In this document: positions 36,099-43,886 of the stretch, piece after piece
How the letters are laid out: every line of letters begins with the position of its first letter
Numbering within the stretch: the first letter of the stretch is position 1
Origin: CAWAVN01 sp963825075
Lineage (GTDB): Bacteria; Planctomycetota; Planctomycetia; Planctomycetales; Planctomycetaceae
Assembly: GCA_963825075.1 (NCBI GenBank)
Contig: CAWGRX010000042.1
Location: 60,720 to 124,719 of the forward strand
Reading direction: 5' to 3'
Length of the DNA stretch: 64,000 nucleotides
Notes under the pieces: model-generated
The model's input: the letters and a program-made list of their open reading frames with translations, nothing else
The model's database searches: none
What the model was told of the DNA's origin: nothing
Position numbers and translations under genes: made by a program

Positions 36099-37331
36099 TC
36101 ACCGCTCCTTAATGCGGCCGAAGCGGTGTTGGGCGGAGGCGAGGAACAGGACTGGCTCCTCCCGGCCCAACAGGCGTTTGACCTCGGCTTCCGATTCCAA
36201 GGGGACCATGAATAGGTCTTCGACTAGGTCGCGGTCCAGTTGGCTTAAGAGATAGACGTCGGCCCAATCCGCGGCCTCGGCGAGTTCGGTGGCGGGAATC
36301 AAATCTTCGGGAGCCGCCTGCCGGAGCGGGCGCAGGCCTTCGGTCGGGTCTTCGTAACGCATCAGCATTTTCAGGCCTTCGCCGGGCGGGACGTTTAAGT
36401 CGGACAGCACCACGATCCGCCCGCCTTTGGAAACGAGGCTTCGGGCGGCGGCGAGGGCCGACCCGATTTGAGACCAACCGTGGCCCGCGGCGTCCTCTTC
36501 CACGCCGACGACCACAATCTCCGCCCTGTATTTCAGTTCGACGAGCCAATGCTGATTGACGAGTTCCTTACCGCGGCGGAGGACGGAATCGGCCAGCCCG
36601 GCGAGCACGTGGGCCGCTCCGCCGAACAGCGAAGGCACGACCTGCACGGAAAACTGCGTCCCCAACAGCCAGGCGACTTCATCGATCAACTGCCTAAGCG
36701 GGCGGTCGTTTTCCGGCCCCAATTCCCGATGCCCTTGCCCCGCGGCTTTGGATTTGGCGGCCGGCGAAGACAGACCCGGATAGAACACGCTGTTCGTGCC
36801 CCGGTAGCCGATCACCGCATCGAAGGCAATCGGCCCGATGGAGATCACGACCTCGGCCTCCAAAAGTTCCTTGGCGAGATACACCCGCTCGCCGCCGACC
36901 GTGGAGGCCAGGTAACGGCATTCCACTTCGGAAGCCGGTGCATGCACCACGGAAACCATCTCAGGATGCGGCAGTATCTCGCGGAGATCAAAGGGAGCTT
37001 TCCCGGTTTTCGGGGCGGGCTGGAGCACCGTGACGTTTTGCGGGCGGACGCCGGCTTTCTCCAAAACCGCCCACACGCCCGCGAGTAATTCCTTCGCCTG
37101 GGGCGTTTCCCAGTCGAGGGCCAAAACCACGCGGTCGTCGGGAATTACCGTTTGCGAGAGCGGCGGATAGTCCAGCGGACACGCCAGCGCCTGCCGAAGC
37201 TCAGCCGCCAGTTCCGGATTGGGCTGGGGACTGGGCGCAACATCGATGATCCGCGCGGCATCGAGTTCGCAGGAAAACTGTTTTCCGGTTCCATAGGGAA
37301 CACAGACCATCCGCAAATTCGCCAACGACAC
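36099..37331 (-). CDS. LarA-like protein (nickel-pincer lactate racemase family), key Lys and His replaced
   Basis: 410 residues in the LarA (DUF2088) family; the family enzyme LarA racemises lactate with a Ni-pincer cofactor. The N-terminal VCVPYGTGKQ and the IPDDRVVLALDWETPQ segment match the family loosely. The usual block PHxxxGxSGGxKxxxPG instead reads PIAFDAVIGYRGTNSVFYPG (about 166-186). The cofactor-bearing Lys is Ser and the conserved His is Phe. One His remains in VVHAPASEVE. It probably does not bind the pincer cofactor the usual way. No LarB/C/E genes are seen nearby. Divergent from the ECF sigma gene, with a ~230-bp shared region. Confidence 0.7.
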   Translation of the reverse strand: MSLANLRMVCVPYGTGKQFSCELDAARIIDVAPSPQPNPELAAELRQALACPLDYPPLSQTVIPDDRVVLALDWETPQAKELLAGVWAVLEKAGVRPQNVTVLQPAPKTGKAPFDLREILPHPEMVSVVHAPASEVECRYLASTVGGERVYLAKELLEAEVVISIGPIAFDAVIGYRGTNSVFYPGLSSPAAKSKAAGQGHRELGPENDRPLRQLIDEVAWLLGTQFSVQVVPSLFGGAAHVLAGLADSVLRRGKELVNQHWLVELKYRAEIVVVGVEEDAAGHGWSQIGSALAAARSLVSKGGRIVVLSDLNVPPGEGLKMLMRYEDPTEGLRPLRQAAPEDLIPATELAEAADWADVYLLSQLDRDLVEDLFMVPLESEAEVKRLLGREEPVLFLASAQHRFGRIKER

Positions 37332-37398
37332 AAAAGACCTTTGGGGTGAAACGTGAAGGGATTGATGTTGAAATCAGAGAGTTCCGTTTCTCTCAACT

Positions 37399-37426
37399 TT
37401 CGACGATCGGTTAGAGGTATTATAGT
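37399..37426 (+). promoter_or_regulatory. Possible sigma70-type promoter ahead of the ECF sigma gene
   Basis: TTCGAC (37399-37404) and TATAGT (37421-37426) are separated by 16 bp, about 140 bp before the ATG of the ECF sigma gene. The match is moderate and was found by eye only. Confidence 0.3.
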
Positions 37427-37563
37427 AGAAAGCAGAAACATGCGGTCAACAGCCGCGGGTTTTGCGCCGTTTCCCTGCCCCACTTCAAAATTGTTCATCG
37501 AGGAGAAAACATCAGTCCGAATGCTGGGCTGGTGGGGTTCTCGCCACTGTGGAAGATTCGCCC

Positions 37564-38163
37564 ATGTCGGAAGACGATCAGTTGATGGTCCGAATCCAGG
37601 AAGGAGATCCGCGGGCGTTTCGGGAATTGATGGAAAGGCACCAGGGGCCATTGATCGGGTTTTTCTTCCGCAACACGCGGGACGCCCAGATGGCCGAGGA
37701 TCTCGCCCAGGAAACGCTCCTCCGGGTTTACGATCAGTCGTGGGATTATCTTCCCCAGGGCCGGTTTCGGGGCTGGATGTACCGCATCGGGCGGAATCTG
37801 ATGATCGACAACGTTCGCAAGCAGTCGCACGATGCGTTGATCCGGGCGGTCAAGGGCCATCACGACAAAGATCAGGCCGACGCGATGGCTCGTCTCGCCG
37901 GGGAAGTCCTGCCGCCGGAAGTCCACGCCGGGCACCGGGAGTTGGCGGAGATGGTGGACGAGCTGTTGGACGCGATTCCCGAAGAGCAGCGGCTGACGTT
38001 CACGCTGCATCATTACGCGGGGTTGTCGCTCCCCGAAGTGGCCGAGGTCATGGAAACTTCACTCCCCACGACAAAAAGCCGATTGCGGCTCGCGCGGGAG
38101 AAACTCCAGGACAAATTGAAAGAGCGGGGCGTCTCCGATCCGCGGAAAACGATTGAGGATTGA
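37564..38163 (+). CDS. ECF-type RNA polymerase sigma factor
   Basis: 199 residues from the ATG at 37564 (MSEDDQLMVRIQEGDPRAF). Region 2 (about 25-90) has MAEDLAQETLLRVYDQSWDY and FRGWMYRIGRNLMIDNVRK. Region 4 (about 130-190) has LDAIPEEQRLTFTLHHYAGL, SLPEVAEVMETSLPTTKSRL and the recognition helix RLAREKLQDKL. No anti-sigma gene is adjacent, but a PspA gene follows 166 bp downstream, so an envelope-stress role is plausible. The longer frame upstream to 37462 is not sigma-like. Confidence 0.9.
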   Translation: MSEDDQLMVRIQEGDPRAFRELMERHQGPLIGFFFRNTRDAQMAEDLAQETLLRVYDQSWDYLPQGRFRGWMYRIGRNLMIDNVRKQSHDALIRAVKGHHDKDQADAMARLAGEVLPPEVHAGHRELAEMVDELLDAIPEEQRLTFTLHHYAGLSLPEVAEVMETSLPTTKSRLRLAREKLQDKLKERGVSDPRKTIED

Positions 38164-38329
38164 GGAGGGGGGAAAATGGAGGATGGAGGTGAGAGGTTGG
38201 AGGATAGAAAAACATTCAGATCCGCACGCGGAGTTCAGACGTTATCCTTTGATGCAGAGTTTGTAATACGAGTTTGATAGAATTTGAATAGAAGGCCCGG
38301 CGGTGGGTTTCGTTGAGAGGTGTAATCCG

Positions 38330-38937
38330 ATGAGTTATTTCAGCCGATTGACGGATATCGTCACGTGCAATCTGACGGAGATCCTGTCGCAGGAATCCGA
38401 TCCGAAAGCCGCGATTCAATCGATTGTGCGGGAAATGGAGGAAGGACTGGCGGGGGCCAAGCGGAGCGTTTCGACGGCGAACGGCTCGGTGGCCCGGCTG
38501 AACCGGGAGATCGGGGAGCATCAAGTCCAAGCCGACCAATGGATGGAGCAGGCGAAAGAGGAACTTCAAAAAAATAACGAAGCCGGGCGCGGACGGCCCT
38601 CATGCGAAAGCAGGAGATGGAGGATGTCGTCGCGGGCCTGGAACAACAGCACGCTGCCGCGATTGCGACCCGCGATCACTTGCAGACGATGCTCCGGGCC
38701 TTGGAAGCCCGGTTGACCGAAGCCCGCCGCAAACTCCGCCAACTCGAACAGGGTCTGACGCTGGAAAGCCAATCCGCCGAGTTGGAGCTGGAACCCGAAG
38801 AGGAATCGATTGACACGGACGCCTCGCGAGCCGATCAAGTCGAAGCCGAGCTTGCGGCGCTGAAAAAGCTCATGGGCGGCGACGGCAAAAGTGAAAAGGG
38901 ACCACGAAAGACACGAAACACACGAAAACCCGAATAG
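38330..38937 (+). CDS. PspA/IM30 family protein (one frameshift)
   Basis: About 202 residues. It begins MSYFSRLTDIVTCNLTEILS and has the PspA-type helices (DPKAAIQSIVREMEEGLAGA). The frame breaks at GCCGGGCGCGG near 38586; one more G restores ARTALMRKQEMEDVVAGLEQ and the rest of the coiled coil to the stop at 38937. PspA proteins assemble on the inner membrane and counter membrane stress. The C-terminal tail (EKGPRKTRNTRKPE) is not family-like. It lies downstream of the ECF sigma gene, same strand. Confidence 0.75.
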
Positions 38938-39070
38938 CTTTGCGGCCCTTTGCGCGTTTTTGCGTTGAAAAGCAGATTTCTCAATGAATTCCGCGGTTTT
39001 GTAAAAAAATCGCAGGGCCGCGGCGTATGAGGGAAGCGGGTTGGTGCGTTTCCAACCCTTAGGAGGCAGG

Positions 39071-40093
39071 ATGGCAGGTTTTTCCGGGGAGTTGATCGAA
39101 CACCGAGAAGGAGACTTAATGGACGAAGTTGGCTCGCAAATTATGAGCACGCTGCAAAACCATTTGAAAACGAGCTGGAACGGACTATTTGACCCATCTT
39201 TCGCAGAACTCATTTCGGGGAGCAAACTTCAATCGGCAGAACTTCAAAAACTGCAAGACGTGTGGTGGGAACGGATTCAGCCCCATCTGGAAGCCTGGAC
39301 TCATCGCCAGGCAGGGAGCATTTGTCGGCGGAGAGCCAGGCAGTTGGGAACCGGACAAACTTTGACGCTCCAAGCGGTGACGGAAGCGGACATCTCGGCC
39401 GCGGCGGAAAAACTTCGTCACGCTCTCCGGCAGTTGGTTTTGGTGCAAACTTTGGTCGATGGAAAATTACCCCCCGAACGAGAAAAACGGGTGCGGGAAG
39501 AACTTTGGTTGGAACTGCTCCCGCAGGTGGAACGGGTCGCCCATTGCTATCAAAAAAGTGCGGCCAAACGGGGGTTTGAGGTGGACGATTTGATTCAGGA
39601 TGCCTCCGCCCATTTTCAGCAGGTGATTACTCGCTTCAATCCCGCCGATTCCCGCCGGGCCATGCTGAGCACCTGGTTTGACGATGTGGTGGACAACCTA
39701 TTCGCCGCGGCTGTCCGTCCGCGAAAAAGCGATTCCCTCAAACGCGGCCTCGGCGGGCCGGCGGAAGAACAAACCGGTGCGGACGAAGTTCCCAGCTCTC
39801 CCAAGCAATCGCTCCGCTACGTGCGCGACTACCGCAGGCAGCAGGAAGTGGCCGAGTCCCTCCGCCACGTGGACGAGATTTGCAGTCAGCTTGTGGAGAC
39901 CGGCGTGTGCCCGTTCGAGCGGGTCTTGGCCTTCAAGCTGTATTTGTGCGAAGGATTGACTTACCAAGAAGTGGCGGAAACCCTCAGGGCCCAGGGTTAC
40001 CAATACGGAACCACGCAGATGTTCAATTTCGTCAAGGAAGTCAGAGCTTACGTGCAGGGCCGATTTGAAGGCAATCCCTTTGTTGCCGAATAG
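39071..40093 (+). CDS. Divergent sigma-70-like protein
   Basis: 340 residues from the ATG at 39071 (AGGAGG 4 nt upstream). A second candidate start is 39119, also with AAGGAG, and either is possible. A region-2-like segment lies at about 175-230 (VDDLIQDASAHFQQVITRFN, RRAMLSTWFDDVVDNLFAAA). A region-4-like helix-turn-helix is near the C-terminus (LAFKLYLCEGLTYQEVAETL, FVKEVRAYVQGRF). The N-terminal ~130 residues are of unknown type. It may be a specialised sigma or a decoy-type regulator. A small anti-sigma-like gene and an RsbU-type phosphatase follow on the same strand. Confidence 0.6.
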   Translation: MAGFSGELIEHREGDLMDEVGSQIMSTLQNHLKTSWNGLFDPSFAELISGSKLQSAELQKLQDVWWERIQPHLEAWTHRQAGSICRRRARQLGTGQTLTLQAVTEADISAAAEKLRHALRQLVLVQTLVDGKLPPEREKRVREELWLELLPQVERVAHCYQKSAAKRGFEVDDLIQDASAHFQQVITRFNPADSRRAMLSTWFDDVVDNLFAAAVRPRKSDSLKRGLGGPAEEQTGADEVPSSPKQSLRYVRDYRRQQEVAESLRHVDEICSQLVETGVCPFERVLAFKLYLCEGLTYQEVAETLRAQGYQYGTTQMFNFVKEVRAYVQGRFEGNPFVAE

Positions 40094-40121
40094 GACGGTT
40101 GCGGGATTTTGGACGGAACTT

Positions 40122-40303
40122 TTCAAATCCGAAATTCGAATTTCGAAATCCGAAACAAATACCAATGACCGAAATCTTCAAATCCCAAACCAATCAGCAG
40201 GACGATTTTTCAAAACCGGGAACAACTTTTTTCGTTTGGGACATTCGGATTTGGGATTTTGAATTTGTTTCGGATTTCGGATTTCGTGCTTCGGATTTTC
40301 ATT
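40122..40303. repeat. Family E intergenic repeat cluster
   Basis: TCAAATCCGAAATTCGAATT, TTTCGAAATCCGAAACAAA, GGACATTCGGATTTGGGATT and TTGTTTCGGATTTCGGATTTC form an inverted pair of AT-rich repeats. They fill the 282-bp gap before the anti-sigma-like gene. Frames through it give the well-known spurious string SDFGFRASDF. Confidence 0.7.
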
Positions 40304-40375
40304 AAACAGACGATCATTCCAATAGACGATAGAAAACCGCAGCCCCAGAATGCTGCTTGGTTGGAGAATAGAACG

Positions 40376-40666
40376 ATGTCAGAAGGTCAATTTCAATCGC
40401 CGGGGGCGAACGATTGGTTCGAGCAAATTCGGGATTTCTTGGAGCACGAACCGCCGGCTTTGGATGAAGCCGTTTTGGACGCCGCCTACGAGGCGGGTGA
40501 AATTGACACCCCGACGATGTTCGCTTATTTCGAGGGGCGATTGAGCGAGGAACAACGGCGGGAAGTGGAAGCCGAGGCCGCCGGTTCGCCGCATGCTCTC
40601 CGCAAGCTGGCCCGCATCGGAGCCATCGTCGCCCAAAGCCAAGGCGGGGCCGGCGGTTTCCGTTGA
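40376..40666 (+). CDS. Small anti-sigma-like protein without zinc ligands
   Basis: 96 residues from the ATG at 40376 (MSEGQFQSPGANDWFEQIRD). The segment TMFAYFEGRLSEEQRREVEA matches the helix of zf-HC2 anti-sigma domains. The following Cys-rich half is replaced by GSPHALRKLARI, with no CxxC. No membrane helix. It could be a zinc-free anti-sigma or a small adapter for the SpoIIE-type phosphatase gene that starts 23 bp later on the same strand. Confidence 0.55.
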   Translation: MSEGQFQSPGANDWFEQIRDFLEHEPPALDEAVLDAAYEAGEIDTPTMFAYFEGRLSEEQRREVEAEAAGSPHALRKLARIGAIVAQSQGGAGGFR

Positions 40667-40689
40667 CCTGACGAGCGGAAGCGGATTCA

Positions 40690-42042
40690 ATGGCCGAGAC
40701 GAAGGGGCCGATTGGCTCCGTGTTTGTTTCCCGCCTTCCAATCGAAACAGCCCTTATGGTTTCTCCGGATCCCGATTCCCCGGTTCCCACTCCGAACCTC
40801 AACGGGTTGATGAAACTCGTGGAGACCACCTGCGAGTTGGCGGCCCAGCACGAGTTAGACGACATCCTCCGCACCGTGACGTTGGGGGCCTGCGAGGCCC
40901 TCGATTGCGAGCGGGCCAGCTTGTTTTTGCTCAACGACAACGGCAAGGAACTGTTTACCCGCACGGTGACGGAACTGGAGATCGAGGAGATTCGGTTTCC
41001 CATCGAACGGGGGATTGCGGGCTGGGTGGTGCAGCATCGGCAACTTTTGAACATCCCGGATCCTTACCGCGACGAGCGGTTTAATCCGAGCTTCGATCGG
41101 CAAACGGGGTTTCACACGCGAAACATCCTGGCCGCTCCCGTCGTCTCGCCGCACGACGACCGCACGGTGGGCGTGTTGCAGATTTTGAACAAACGCGGGG
41201 GCCCGTTTGCGGAATATGACGAGCGGGTGCTCGAAGCCTTCGCCGCCCATGCCGCGACCGCGCTCGAACGGGCCAAGCTGCTTTTGGAGGCGAAAAAATC
41301 GCAGGAGTTGCGGCTCGCCATTGAAGTCGGGCGGAAGATCCAGGCCAGCTTTTTGCCGCGGTCGCTGCCGGACGTGCCCGGCTATCAGATGGCCGCCTGG
41401 TGGCAGCCTGCCGAAGCGGTCAGCGGGGATTATTACGATGTGCTAAGGCTTCCCGACGGGCGGTGGGCGCTCGTGATCGCCGATGTCAGCGGGCACGGCG
41501 TCGGACCGAGCCTGATCATGGCGTCCGCGCGGGCCATGCTGCGGGTGATGGCCGAGGCCGGCTCGGAACCGAACGAAATCCTCTCGCTGCTCTCGGAAAC
41601 GATCTATCCCGATCTCCAAGAGAACCTGTTTATCACGTTCCTGATCATCGCGCTCGATCCCGGCAAGAACGAACTCGTCTTCGCCAACGCCGGGCACGGG
41701 CCGGTGCTGCATTACCATCAAAAACAGGATCAATTCACCACGCTGGACGCCACCGGCTTGCCGGTCGGGGTGCTCGAAAAAAATCGCTATCCCCCCAGCC
41801 AAACCGTTCCCTTGGACGCGGGCGATTGTTTGCTGCTCTTGACCGATGGGGCGTTTGAACTGCGAAACGCGGAGGACGAACAGTTCGGCGTCGAGCGTTT
41901 GAAACAATTAATTCGCGAGAACTGCCGGCGCTCGGCCCAGGAGATCGTGGAGACGCTGCGACATGCCATTTCGGTCTTCAACCCCGATAAACTCCCGCCG
42001 GACGACATCACTCTGCTGGTGCTCAAACGGAACGACGCATGA
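40690..42042 (+). CDS. GAF-domain PP2C/SpoIIE (RsbU-type) phosphatase
   Basis: 450 residues. GAF domain about 40-200 (DDILRTVTLGACEALDCERA; GVLQILNKRGGPFAEYDER). A linker helix is followed by the SpoIIE/PP2C domain (about 215-447) with conserved acidic residues in EAVSGDYYDVL, VIADVSGHGVGPSLIM, LLLTDGAFELRN and DDITLLVL, so the metal centre is intact. It would dephosphorylate an anti-sigma-antagonist in a partner-switching pathway; no STAS gene is in this window. It overlaps the ATP-grasp gene by 4 bp (ATGA), so they are translationally coupled. Confidence 0.9.
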   Translation: MAETKGPIGSVFVSRLPIETALMVSPDPDSPVPTPNLNGLMKLVETTCELAAQHELDDILRTVTLGACEALDCERASLFLLNDNGKELFTRTVTELEIEEIRFPIERGIAGWVVQHRQLLNIPDPYRDERFNPSFDRQTGFHTRNILAAPVVSPHDDRTVGVLQILNKRGGPFAEYDERVLEAFAAHAATALERAKLLLEAKKSQELRLAIEVGRKIQASFLPRSLPDVPGYQMAAWWQPAEAVSGDYYDVLRLPDGRWALVIADVSGHGVGPSLIMASARAMLRVMAEAGSEPNEILSLLSETIYPDLQENLFITFLIIALDPGKNELVFANAGHGPVLHYHQKQDQFTTLDATGLPVGVLEKNRYPPSQTVPLDAGDCLLLLTDGAFELRNAEDEQFGVERLKQLIRENCRRSAQEIVETLRHAISVFNPDKLPPDDITLLVLKRNDA

Positions 42043-43244
42043 AGCAGCCGGCTGAATCATGCGATGCAGTGGATGTGCTAGTCGTCGGGGCGAGCGTGCG
42101 GTCGGCGGTGCAGTCGGCGGTGCGGGCGGGACTTCGGCCTTGGGCCGTGGATCTGTTTGGGGATGAGGACACGCGGGAATCCGCTAAGGCTTACCGGAAA
42201 ATCTCATCGTACCGCGAAATCCCCGCGGTCATCGCCGATTGGCCTATAATGCCCTGGCTGATGACCGGGGCTTTGGAGAATTATCCCAGGCTCATCGAAC
42301 GGCTCTCGCGAATCCGACCGCATTGGGGGCATTCCACCGAAACGATTCGGCAGGTCCGCAATCCCCGCCGACTCCAGCGAGCATTGAGTAATGCGAACTT
42401 CGCAGCACTTAACATTTGGCCCGATAACTCGCCGCCGCCCGCCGACGGCCGGTGGATGCTAAAACCCCTCCGGACCGCCGGGGGGCAAGGCGTTTTTGTC
42501 TGGGATGAAAAGTCGTTCCCCTTGCCCGAAGTGCAAACCACGTTGCGGAACCCGCATGTGTTTCAAGAGAAGGCGAATGGCGAAGCGATGTCGGCGTTGT
42601 TTCTTTCTTCTGAGAATGAGACTTCTCTGAGGGGCTGTGGCCGACTATTGAAGGGCACGAATCCTGCGAATCCATTTGGCTTCGGCGGGATGATCGGACC
42701 GATTTGTTTGCCGGCGGAGTTAGAACGCCGGATCGAAAACATTGGCGGCGTGCTGGGCGAACGGTTTAATCTTCGGGGATTGTGGGGCTTGGATTTTATG
42801 CGGGATGGATCTGAGGTTTGGGTCGCCGAGATCAACCCCCGCTTCACCGCGAGCGTGGAAGTTTACGAACAGGCTTATGGCGTTTCGCTGCTACGTTGGC
42901 ATCGATCGGTTTTTGAAGCCGGCATTGCGATTGACAAACTTCCCCAACGGAATTCCCTCACCGTCGGCAAAGCCGTGGTTTACACGGATCGGGATATGCA
43001 AGTGCCAAGTTGGGAGCATTGGATTGGTCTTCGGGCTCGGTTGCTGCCGGAACTTTCCAGCCTCGCGGATCGGCCGGCGGCTGGAACCATCGTCCCGCAG
43101 GGGCATCCCGTGTGCACGCTGCTGGCGGCGGGAATGAACGAATCCGACTGCCGGGCGAAACTCAACGGTCGGCTTAAAGAACTCCAAACCCATTTCCAGC
43201 GCGCGGGACAAGACATCTCTTTCCCGGCGATCGAACTGCTTTGA
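42039..43244 (+). CDS. ATP-grasp protein (MfnD-like, unknown substrate)
   Basis: 401 residues. An N-terminal Rossmann-like part has DVLVVGASVRSAVQSAVRAG. The ATP-grasp core carries the nucleotide-lysine strand RWMLKPLRTAGGQGVFVWDE, a glycine loop, and the metal site WGLDFMRDGSEVWVAEINPR with Asp, Glu and Asn. Such proteins include tyramine-glutamate ligases and the ATP-grasp genes seen near tetrahydromethanopterin-linked C1 genes. That link is by family only. The start overlaps the RsbU-type phosphatase stop. The substrate is not decidable. Confidence 0.78.
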   Translation: MKQPAESCDAVDVLVVGASVRSAVQSAVRAGLRPWAVDLFGDEDTRESAKAYRKISSYREIPAVIADWPIMPWLMTGALENYPRLIERLSRIRPHWGHSTETIRQVRNPRRLQRALSNANFAALNIWPDNSPPPADGRWMLKPLRTAGGQGVFVWDEKSFPLPEVQTTLRNPHVFQEKANGEAMSALFLSSENETSLRGCGRLLKGTNPANPFGFGGMIGPICLPAELERRIENIGGVLGERFNLRGLWGLDFMRDGSEVWVAEINPRFTASVEVYEQAYGVSLLRWHRSVFEAGIAIDKLPQRNSLTVGKAVVYTDRDMQVPSWEHWIGLRARLLPELSSLADRPAAGTIVPQGHPVCTLLAAGMNESDCRAKLNGRLKELQTHFQRAGQDISFPAIELL

Positions 43245-43285
43245 GCGGCCGGGTACCCTCTGGGTGGTTAGCCGCCGGTTTTGCA

Positions 43286-43310
43286 CGATGAACTGGCGGC
43301 TAGCGCTAGC
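43286..43310. repeat. Family C element (GGCGGCTAGCGCTAGCC)
   Basis: TGGCGGCTAGCGCTAGCCTG, the GGCTAGCGC motif in palindromic form, lies 42 bp downstream of the ATP-grasp stop. The remaining gap to 43886 holds the transposase-like remnant below and a second family C copy. Confidence 0.55.
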
Positions 43311-43531
43311 CTGTTAAAAATTTGGTATTGCAGCGGGGATTGGTTTGCGCCGGTTTTGTTCCGCGTTTGTTGGTTTGAGATCTCGTTGGCGTTTGGATTC
43401 GAGGCTGGTGGGCAAGAACTTTTGGGACCACGCCCTGAGTTTTTTAATGCCGGTTTCCGACGATTTCAGCCGCGGATGTATGCTTGCTTGTATATTATAA
43501 TAATGGTTGTTCAGTAATCGCGTGTCGTTTT

Positions 43532-43726
43532 TTAACTCCGCCTCGGTGGCGCGGCGCGCTGCTTCCATTGTTCGCGGCTGTTTTCGACGACACGATTCTG
43601 CTGTTTGCCCCGCCGGACTTCCAATTGGACGGCCTGATACTTACTCTTCCAGTTGTCTCGCCCCTTCTTCAGCACCGGGATCACTTTTCTCACCGGAGAC
43701 TTATACTCGTCTGCCAGAATGCTCAT
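43532..43726 (-). pseudogene. Remnant of a transposase-type N-terminal region
   Basis: 65 codons from the ATG at 43726: MSILADEYKSPVRKVIPVLK then KGRDNWKSKYQAVQLEVRR and NSREQWKQRAA. The KSPVRKV...SRDxWKxKY...ENSREQWK pattern is that of the N-terminal coiled coil of a planctomycete transposase type; the rest of such a gene is missing. It ends at a stop at 43532. It lies in a 642-bp gene-poor stretch beside family C repeats. Alternatively it is an unrelated small coiled-coil gene. Confidence 0.4.
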
Positions 43727-43831
43727 CGTCTCGTCCTTGAGATGAAACCGAAAACTAAATCCAGAAACGGAACAAAACCGCCACCCTCGAAGACTGCCAA
43801 AATCCCCCGTCAACACCAAATTTTTCACAGC

Positions 43832-43858
43832 CCAGGCTAGCGCCCTGCGGCTGATAAA
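43832..43858. repeat. Family C element (GGCTAGCGCCCTGCGGCTG)
   Basis: CCAGGCTAGCGCCCTGCGGC followed by TGATAAAT. The same word ends each 152-bp unit at 20.4-20.8 kb. It is just upstream of the polX start. Confidence 0.6.
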
Positions 43859-43886
43859 TACAACAACTCTTCTTCGAGTGACTCTT

